Part shown: positions 56,961 to 64,000 of the stretch, in pieces
How the letters are laid out: every line of letters starts with the position of its first letter
How positions within the stretch are numbered: position 1 is the first letter of the stretch
NCBI GenBank assembly: GCA_036365515.1
Contig: CM070874.1
Coordinates: forward strand, 247,012,930 to 247,076,929
Reading direction: 5' to 3'
DNA from: Torymus aiolomorphi
Lineage: Eukaryota > Arthropoda > Insecta > Hymenoptera > Torymidae
DNA length: 64,000 nucleotides
Program-made: the position numbers and the translations under genes
Notes under the pieces: generated by a model
Databases searched by the model: none
Seen by the model: only the letters and a program-made list of their open reading frames with translations
What the model was told of the DNA's origin: nothing

Positions 56961-57242
56961 CAGATTTGAATGTCTTGTTCTAATAGATGTCATTAATAAC
57001 ATTTCGGTTTTTAGAAAAATTGCTAAGAAAACTTTTCGAGTTACAGACGAAAACGTTCATTTCGCGCGGGCCGTCCCATAAGGCGCTGTGTTAAAATGCG
57101 CGACTTTGTTGTTTAATATCTCGAGAACTAAACCGCTGGGAGTTTTTAGATGGAAATATCTTATAGACAATAGTATTATCAACACCTGGTCAAAATTGAG
57201 AGAAATTTCTAAGAAAAGGCGTTTTAGGTGAAACCCCCTTAA

Positions 57243-57507
57243 GCCTGAATGGCGATTTTCCAATACGATTTGTTTCACTTTTTTAATGTTCTCCTCGGTG
57301 GATGTTGTCGATGGCTGTCCGGACCCGAGGCAAATCTTCACACACTTCTCGACCTTCCTTGAATGCTTTGTACCAATCGTAAATTTGTGTTTTTGATAAA
57401 ACTGATTCCCCATAAGTCTTTTCCAACATTTTCAAAGATTCCGTGCACGAAATTTCGTTGGTAACGCAAAATTTAAGACAAACTCTTTGTTCAATATTTG
57501 TATTCAT
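57243..57507 (-). pseudogene. mariner 2 transposase, N-terminal part
   Basis: ATG 57507 starts MNTNIEQRVCLKFCVTNEIS. KTYGESVLSKTQIYDWYKAF and FKEGREVCEDLPR follow (first HTH). A frameshift near 57300 leads to KVKQIVLENRHSGL at the TTAA junction. The C-terminal part resumes at 51101 in a compatible frame. Confidence 0.8.
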
Positions 57508-57702
57508 TGTGAAAATCGTGACGCACTACTGAGCTTAACTGACTATAACAGCTGGCGTAAACAAACTGCTTGATGGAACGCGCTCAAACTTGGCATCATA
57601 ATTTGGTACAGTGATGCCAACATACAACAAAAAAAAATTTCAAATATCTATAACGCGGGAGATTTAAAAAAACTTTTCCGTGTACTTTTTTGACAGAAGG
57701 TA

Positions 57703-58262
57703 GTGATTTACCTGTTTATTTGTATAGAAGGTGTTGTTAGTATAGATGCAGTTTGCACATTTAATATCATTTGTATTGCTACAGTATTTGCTAGGTATCG
57801 GCCTGCTCATGTAGCGCAGGTGCTTATACTGTCACATTTCTTCTCGCCATGTCCAAATCTAGAACATTTCCTGCATGGTTTAATATTTAGATTATCGTAC
57901 GCTTTATAATTTCTAGCTCCAATAAAAATGCTGTTATTGTTATTTCTTATTTGTAAGTATATCTCTTTTGAGGTTTCAATTAAAATGGTCACCTTATCTT
58001 TTCTTTTATTGATGATTAGGTTAGGTACTGTTTTCATGCTTATTCTGCTCATAGTGTTGTTTTGCACCACTTGTGCATATGATTTAGCAAGATGTTTTTC
58101 ATCAGTGTTTTTGTACTGTAGGAGTTGTTTTAGTATTATACTTTTGTTTCGTAATTCTGCATTAAGTTCTAGTAGTTTCTCGTTTAGATTACTTTCCCGT
58201 TTTTTTTAGATAATTCTATAGCCTCTAGCATCTCCTGTTGTGCTTTAATTTTCTCATTCATT
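57703..58262 (-). pseudogene. LINE-A ORF1, 5' part with zinc knuckle
   Basis: Minus-strand reading from about 58262 (MNEKIKAQQEMLEAIELSKK, coiled-coil-like) through stops to an open frame 58070-57807 with SRISMKTVPNLIINKRKDKV and PCRKCSRFGHGEKKCDS, a CCHC knuckle like that in LINE-B (PCDKCSRFGHNSKKC). More Cys pairs follow in another frame up to mariner 2. This is the 5' end of LINE-A. Confidence 0.7.
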
Positions 58263-59240
58263 TTTATTTATTCAATGAGATTTTTTGTATTTTCACTGAG
58301 TTCAATGTCGCTGGAATTTGATGTTATATCCTCGTGTTCATCCCATATTACGAAAATTCCACTTAATATTATGATATTATTTAACCTTCTTAAGGTAGTT
58401 GTGTCAAAAAACAAGTTTCTTAGAAACGTTTTGAAACTTCGAGCACACGTTCATCTTGCCGATGCCCATACGTGTGCGAAATTTCCAAGAGATGACACGT
58501 GCCGATTTTGAGATATTCAATATCAAAGTCGGACATTTTAACATGGGAAGCATAGGAACAACCACCGGAAAAACAGAATTCAAATTCATTGTTGGAAAAC
58601 GTTTCTTAACATCATAACAAAAAAACTAACCTATTATTTATCATTATGGTTAAAAGCTTGTCACCAAAATTCAAAGATATGACACGTATAGTTTCCGAGA
58701 AAAGCTATTGTAAAGGTCGTATAAGTATGAAATATTTGATCTAAGACAGATTCGAGAGAGGAAAACATACAAAAAAATGCGTTTTTCAAGTAACTGTATG
58801 TTTGCGTATTATTTATAGGCATACTGTACACTCACATTCTTTTATACACACATGTGCTACTCTGATTTTTTTAGACTATAATGCATTAACTATTGTAGTG
58901 AGCACCCTGCGTCATTGCAGACCGTACCCTAAAGACACAACTACTTTAAGTCACTAGTACTTTTCAATATTAAAAATTTATCATGAAAACCCAATTTATT
59001 CCTATATTAATGTGAAAATATCCTATCTTTAGGGGCGCTGAGGGCAGGAAGGGGTGCTGAGGGGGCGAGAGGGAGCTAGGGGGGGGAGCGCTGATGGTGG
59101 AGAGAAGGAGGTGAATCGTAACATACAACTAAATAATATAGGAAAATATATCATTCTTAATATTATTCTTCGTCTGATTTCGCACAAAATTCATCATTTT
59201 CCTCACTTTTACAATTGAATTTGTCGATTGAATATTTTAT
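58263..59240. other. Unassigned spacer
   Basis: AT-rich DNA with a G-rich patch at 59030-59110 (gggggcgag, ggggggg). No gene or terminal repeat that I can support. Confidence 0.4.
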
Positions 59241-59420
59241 CACGGTCTGCCGGGGATCAGGGTAAACCGCGGGTGAGAAGACCTACTAACAGTAGTCTTC
59301 CTCCAAGTGGACAAAACACAATAGCTTTGTAATAGTACTCAGACACTACGCAGTATGAACCCTCAGGACAAGTAATAAGGAATAAAACGGTATTTTATTT
59401 AACGTAAAAAAACTCTCCAG
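59241..59420. repeat. Dispersed repeat, copy 2
   Basis: It begins like 43079 (atcacggtctgc, ggggatcagggtaaaccg, cctccaagtggacaa) and continues with an AATAAA-containing AT-rich stretch (about 59380-59405). This could be one end of an LTR whose GC-rich remainder is 59421-60360. Confidence 0.45.
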
Positions 59421-59767
59421 AACTTAACTCTAAAGTACAGAATGTTTGGGGCGCCAGGTACGCGCACTTTCGTACCAACTAAAACTTTCGACTAGCGCGG
59501 AAGGTAGAGCACGATTCGCTCCGCAACGGGACGATTCAAAACTTGTAGCTGTAGCTACACGCAAGGTTACTCCGATCGGTACAATACTCTTCTCGAAGGG
59601 GATCAGAACTGTAGCTTCAGCTACACGTAATTTACAGGGGGAATATTCGATATTTCTACTTCGCGGACTCGAGCATATACACACGCGGGTTTGTTATGGC
59701 GGAGGAAAGGTAACACAAGGGGACCTACAAATCTCGGCGGCCAGAAGAGTGAATTCGCTGAGTCGCA

Positions 59768-59803
<36 letters not shown>

Positions 59804-60360
59804 TGCTTCCTTCCTGTCACCGCTGCACAGATGACTCCCGTCTCAGCAACGACGGCTGGGAGACCTCCGGGTACAGTAGGAACTGGAGCGGAGCACGCAC
59901 GCACACCACACACCGCACAACAGGCATCACGTCAGCCCTCTCGGCGGAATACAAATTGGCAACGTTACTCTAACGCGCGCCGCGAGGCAAGTGTCGGTCG
60001 CGAATAGGCCGACATGCGTGATCGCGACGTCGGCTCTCCTCGGCGGCGCTCTAGCGCATTCGGCACGTCGTCCGGCTCAGCTGCCTACACCGCGCGCTAT
60101 GGCGGCCGCGTCTTTCGACGATTGTAGCAGTCGCGGCAACACAGCACGTGTATGCACAGTAGCGGCGGTGACAACACCGGCCGGTGACGGCAGACCTGAA
60201 GCATCGCCTCGCTTACTGAAAATATTTCGGCTCGCGTTCACTGCTCATGGCTGTATGCTGGTAGGTACGGCAGCGAGGCGGAGGGGGATACGTTTTTCGG
60301 AGCGGGGAGGATACGTGTATGCGCTATTCTCGCGCGACTTTCGGTGACGAGGAAAACGCC
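59421..60360. promoter_or_regulatory. GC/CpG-rich stretch, possible LTR or promoter
   Basis: Strong CpG enrichment in an AT-rich setting. It holds a (TC)n tract at 59767-59804 and a pair of related segments (aacttgtagctgtagctaca at about 59540 and aactgtagcttcagctacac at about 59607). The open frames here (175 and 118 codons) lack recognisable domains and I do not call them genes. Adjacency to the dispersed repeat suggests a long LTR. Confidence 0.3.
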
Positions 60361-61458
60361 AAGTCACAATTTCTAAACAGCTTCTTTCTTGTTCTGTTTT
60401 GATCTGTTTTTCTATTGTAAATAATATTGTGCAATTCTAATCTTGTTACTCGATTTATCATGATTTCTATTTACACTGTAAATATACTCATTTCTTTATT
60501 TAGTGCACTCGCAGTTAAAACCGTATGCTTCGATGCCTCATCTTTATAAGTTACAAAATTTAACAATTCATAATGATATATTCATAACGAAAATATTTAT
60601 ACATCTCCAATGAATACATTGAAATTCATCTATTTCTTTTGTTTGCATACGAATAGACATGAACCCGTCTGAACCGTTGATAAAGCAGTACTACACCAAT
60701 AACTTGTAGAAGGAGAATGTGAAAAACGTTGAAATGGTTTTACATTAAACTCAAAGAATTTTTAAACCGTAATACATAAATATCAATGACAGTATAATTT
60801 AATGCAAAATTAAAATTAGAGACATGTCTTTTAATATCTTGAAAATGGAAAAAAACGGAGACGAGTTCTAAAATAGATATGATTCTGTACATTTTCTACT
60901 ATATGCTCCATTTTTCTCGATGCTAATAAATGTAAATAAACTTACTAACTTGAAATATTTGCACGAAAATATACGTTAGATATACATTATTTACAGTTCG
61001 AATATTGATCTATTAATTTTATGAAAGTATCATAAGTAAATTTATAAAATATAATAGTTAATGTATATTTATGGAAAAAAATAGGTTAAATAGTATCAAT
61101 TTATTATAGATGTCTAAAAGAAATATGTAATTCATTCAAAATTATTAATAAATTTAAAAAATTAATTTATTATTAATTTATTATATTAATTAAAAAAAAA
61201 ACAGAAATATTTATAAGTTGTACACTTCTCTATGGAACTGTAATATCTTTTTCGGATTTTTCTCGGTTCCATAGTCATGACGATTGAAAATATCACTACA
61301 GCTAAATCGAAGTTTCCGACCACTGTGTGTCGGTTGCTGGTCATGAACCAAATAAAACTCTATAAAATAATCAATCTATGTTGAGGCATGTCATTAATCG
61401 AATGTAGATCAATCAAAAAAAGGTTTTGTTAAATTAAGTAATTAATTCTGCACTAGTT
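60361..61458. other. AT-rich spacer
   Basis: Very AT-rich. No gene, RNA or repeat end that I can support. Confidence 0.45.
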
Positions 61459-61462
61459 TTAA

Positions 61463-61689
61463 CCCTTGTTCGACACACTTCCATGGTCACGTATTCGGCA
61501 CACTGGGATCTTATGCACTTCAGTGACAAAAGCCGTTATAATAAATAAACTAATAGCGCTATAATAATGTTATAATAAATAATAATAACGCCAGATGTCG
61601 CGCTAGACCCGATTCTCCTACCTTTAGGCACCTGAAATTTATGAAATATGGCCGTGGAGCGCGAATGATCCCAGTGTGCTGAACAAGGG
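61463..61689. mobile_element. piggyBac-like MITE, 227 bp
   Basis: TTAA on both sides (61459-61462, 61690-61693). The ends CCCTTGTTCGACACAC and GTGTGCTGAACAAGGG are inverted, and a further ggcacactgggatc/gatcccagtgtgc pair lies inside. Non-coding. Confidence 0.65.
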
Positions 61690-61693
61690 TTAA

Positions 61694-62074
61694 CCGATTA
61701 TTGCTTATGTTATTTAATTTATGGCACCACTCTGCAGATCTTTTAGGATCTATGAAAATGCAGTTTTGTGGTTTCATGTCATGTAATATATCATTTTAGG
61801 ATCCATGCATGCTACTCTATGAATGAGTCATGTTTTCTAATTATTATAGTGCATTGGTTGTTTGTTATAAATAAATGAAACGGGCAAAATAAGAAGTTTA
61901 AATATTTAATTTGTTGATAAGTTGTTTATTACAAATCGAAGCGAGGTAAAAGGCTAAAAACGAAAAACGTTTTCCTATCGAAACCTGAAGAACTGCTTGG
62001 AAAATTATATGATAAAGAAGATTTACCATTAAGCACCATATAAAAATTTATTTATCGGATTTGAACAGCATATG
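61694..62074. other. AT-rich spacer
   Basis: Nothing I can support. Confidence 0.4.
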
Positions 62075-62470
62075 AAGTTTCACCAAAAATAATGCAACTG
62101 ATGGTCCAGCTACCAAGTCGTTAGTGTCAGATGGTACATAGCACTCAAAATTATAAGAGATCTTTTTCTCAATTTTTGTCCATTTCAGTTAGGAGAATCA
62201 ACAAAAAAAATTGAAGATCCTGGAAGAAACTAAGGCATTTTGTCTGGACTACTGTGATGTGGACTCATAAGTGATATCCAAGTAGCCTTTGCCAGAAGCC
62301 TACCGCAAGATGTTTTGCTGTTAAGATATAAAGTGTAGAGTAACTCTGCTAACTATAGTGGATAAAAATTGAGAAAAATGTCTCTTATATATAATTTTGA
62401 GTGTTCTATTTCATCTGACACTAACAACTTGGTAGCTGGGTCATTAGTTTCATTATTTTTGATATAATAA
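62075..62470. mobile_element. Foldback element with about 105-bp arms
   Basis: Left arm 62078-62190 and right arm 62355-62460 are inverted copies (ccagctaccaagtcgttagt, gtcagatg, cactcaaaattat, tttttctcaatttttgtcca) around a loop of about 165 bp. No coding content. Ends and target duplication were not resolved. Confidence 0.65.
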
Positions 62471-63103
62471 AGGTGGATGCCATTAAAGACTTTAGATATC
62501 TAAGATATGAAGTTTCAATTTGCGCAATACCATTGTCAAATTATTTTGTACTACATCTGCTAAGTAGTTCCAACCAATCAAATTTTGAAAAGTAGAGGAA
62601 AAATAAAGAAATTAGTAAGACAAGAACAAAAAGAAAAAAAAAGAAAAAAAATGAACTAAATATTGCCACGTCCACGCCGCTAGTTCTGACTTACACAACT
62701 TGTAAGAGCGAAAAGAGTAAAAAAAAATATTACAGACCAATGAAATACTCAAACATTAACTTTTTATTGAATTTTATGAACTTTCTTACTTTCTCGTTTG
62801 TGAAATCAAATCACCATTTTTAATTTAAAAAATCGAACGATGTAATACGCAATTTAAATGCTTATACATATACATTTATTCAGAAGTTCATGAGCTTTTA
62901 ACTTTTTATTTCCTTATATGGATCCGCCTTATGAAATTTCAAAAATCTGAAAGCGGATTATACTAGCAACCCCAAAAACCTTATAAAGCCAGTTTCAGGA
63001 AAAATGGTATTGCAACAGAGGTGTTGCACATATATAAGGTTAATATATAACCTCTGACAGTGAACAAGGAATACTCAACAAGTATTAAATAAAGAAAACA
63101 AAC
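62471..63103. other. AT-rich spacer
   Basis: It includes an A-rich stretch at 62620-62660. No other feature. It may be intron of the gene suggested by the exon at 63104. Confidence 0.35.
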
Positions 63104-63199
63104 CTTCTTCCATCTCTTGGTCTTGGGCTATACACGCTAACTCTGGTTCACCATTAAGAGGTCGAATTTGATGTCTTTCTCTAACTTCATTAGGTGTCT
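63104..63199 (-). CDS. Candidate internal exon of a host gene
   Basis: On the minus strand an acceptor (tttaattatag) precedes 96 bases that stay open in one frame and end at a donor (GAAG|gtttg). The peptide is ETPNEVRERHQIRPLNGEPE followed by LACIAQDQEMEEG, charged and not low-complexity, unlike surrounding frames. Both exon ends fall in the same phase (phase 1), so it could be skipped without a frameshift. I recognise no domain. No other exon of the same gene was found. The alternative is a chance open stretch. Confidence 0.35.
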
Positions 63200-63484
63200 C
63201 TATAATTAAAATAAGTACATTTTTATTATATATAAAAATATACACACGTAAGTGTAAGAAAAAATTCATAATGATTTAGAGAAAAGAATGAAGAGAATGT
63301 TGTTATTTATTCATTAAGGAGAATGTTGGATATCGATGTAGACCTACGTTACGGATTTCACGTTTTGAATTATTTTTGTTTTAAATAAATCAAATACCAA
63401 TAGTTGTTGTCACTTTCTATTGATGAATATAACATTTAGAAATAAAGGGTTTTAATGCAATTGTATTAAAAAAAAAAAATTTAT

Positions 63485-63560
63485 TTACCCGCGCATGCGC
63501 AGTACGCGAAGCGAGAAACTTAGCGGAAATACACATAAAAAGGCTAAGGGCGCGCCAAGC
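63485..63560. promoter_or_regulatory. NRF-1-like palindrome in a CpG-rich patch
   Basis: A perfect gcgcatgcgc palindrome (63492-63501, extended by flanking C/G) matches the NRF-1 / erect wing binding consensus. A second GC palindrome, gcgcgccaagcgcgc-like, lies at 63550-63564. Such sites mark promoters of housekeeping genes. A transcript starting here could run leftwards into the candidate exon at 63199-63104 or rightwards out of the window. Confidence 0.35.
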
Positions 63561-64000
63561 GCGCCTGTAACACTAGTTAAATTGTGAAATGAATGTTTTT
63601 CTATTTTTTAAACATACATTTATCAAAACGAAATAGAAACAACTGTTTGTTATTGAACAGGTTATTCTTTGAAGGAATAATTAAAATCATGATGTCGATA
63701 TTGTAGGAATAGCATCGGTATCGGACGTCCACCTAACAGACATATACGGGAGCGTCTGACAGAAGCCGACCAGCGGGCGCGCGTGGCGTCTTTATCGCGT
63801 AAAATGGGCTCTCTTCAACTAGTTCATAATCATACGCTCAGTCTCTCGAAAAAAAGACATATATCGATAGATTTTTTCTTCCTCTTTTCAATGGTGCTAT
63901 TATTTTTTTTCCGAAACGCTTTCTTCTGGTCTGAAATTCAAGTTGAAAGTTCAGAGCCATTTTTCTCAATGTATACCATTTTTCTTTTCAAAATGAATTA
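63561..64000. other. Right edge, unassigned
   Basis: Partly GC-rich at 63720-63800 (gcgtctgacagaagccgacc), otherwise AT-rich. No gene supported. Confidence 0.35.

Larger units (their letters stand above)
51106..57238. mobile_element. piggyBac-like MITE in mariner 2, host of the pogo-like element
   Basis: TTAA flanks at 51102-51105 and 57239-57242. The ends are GGGGGTCTCACC and GGTGAAACCCCC. Removing the nested element leaves about 566 bp of non-coding sequence: 51106-51393 (GC-rich, with ctctctc and gcgcgc tracts) and 56961-57238. The mariner reading is continuous if one TTAA is kept, so insertion was clean. No transposase of its own. Confidence 0.7.
50246..57696 (-). mobile_element. mariner element 2, split by a nested insertion
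   Basis: The TIRs (TCTGTCAAAAAACTACCCGG on the left, inverted TCTGTCAAAAAAGTACACGG on the right) bound a minus-strand transposase gene interrupted at TTAA by the element at 51106-57238. Without that the mariner is about 1.3 kb, the normal size. It lies inside LINE-A ORF1. The TA on the left (50244-50245) is clear; the right is not. Confidence 0.75.

Noticed and set aside
59446..60347. Two GC-rich ORFs (175 and 118 codons)
   Set aside because: Stop-poor because of base composition; no recognisable domain, and they cross a (TC)n tract and duplicated segments.

Overview
The window is eukaryotic nuclear DNA, almost certainly from an insect or a close arthropod. It is AT-rich and full of long (GA)n and (AT)n microsatellites. 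It carries arthropod-type jockey-like LINEs, copia, Penelope, mariner, Transib-like, piggyBac-like, Helitron and Maverick/Polinton elements. I see no rRNA, no CRISPR array and no bacterial gene. Nearly everything recognisable is a transposable element or a decayed copy of one. The only host-derived protein traces are a RAD51 pseudogene (about 6.1-6.8 kb), one candidate exon (about 63.1-63.2 kb) and a CpG-rich promoter-like start (1-0.8 kb).

Layout. 0-6 kb: GC-rich leader with a candidate intron, minisatellites, a broken Helitron (minus strand), and three (AT)n-flanked elements that share one core but carry different repeat motifs. 6-8 kb: RAD51 pseudogene, tRNA-derived SINE pair, small tandem duplications. 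8.5-16.4 kb: a copia-type LTR element on the minus strand with a 5'-truncated Penelope element (RT plus GIY-YIG) inserted in gag. 17-18.5 kb: a roughly 115-bp tandem satellite. 18.8-19.4 kb: R2-like LINE fragment. 20.6-35.9 kb: one Maverick/Polinton of 15.3 kb with 0.73-kb terminal inverted repeats. It has decayed capsid, penton, packaging ATPase, integrase and DNA polymerase B genes and an apparently open phospholipase-A2-like gene. A (GA)n tract of about 390 bp lies inside its polymerase gene.

35.9-58.3 kb: one old minus-strand LINE (LINE-A) split into six pieces by successive insertions. The deepest branch runs LINE-A, then a foldback TIR element, then LINE-B, then a solo LTR with a GCCCT duplication, then a Transib-like element with a CGGCG duplication, then an expanded 15-bp minisatellite. 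A second branch holds a jockey-like LINE-C, itself split by a mariner, a foldback element and a second Transib-like element. A third branch is a mariner split at TTAA by a piggyBac-like MITE, which holds a pogo-like transposon with 1.25-kb TIRs and a nearly open transposase. That transposon, with its very long TIRs, internal 44-bp palindromes and C-terminal zinc-ribbon-like tail, is my best candidate for something little described. 59-64 kb: a dispersed repeat, a GC-rich stretch, two small palindromic elements, a candidate host exon and an NRF-1-like palindrome.

All element boundaries were read by eye from shared ends, reading frames and target duplications. No database search or alignment program was available.
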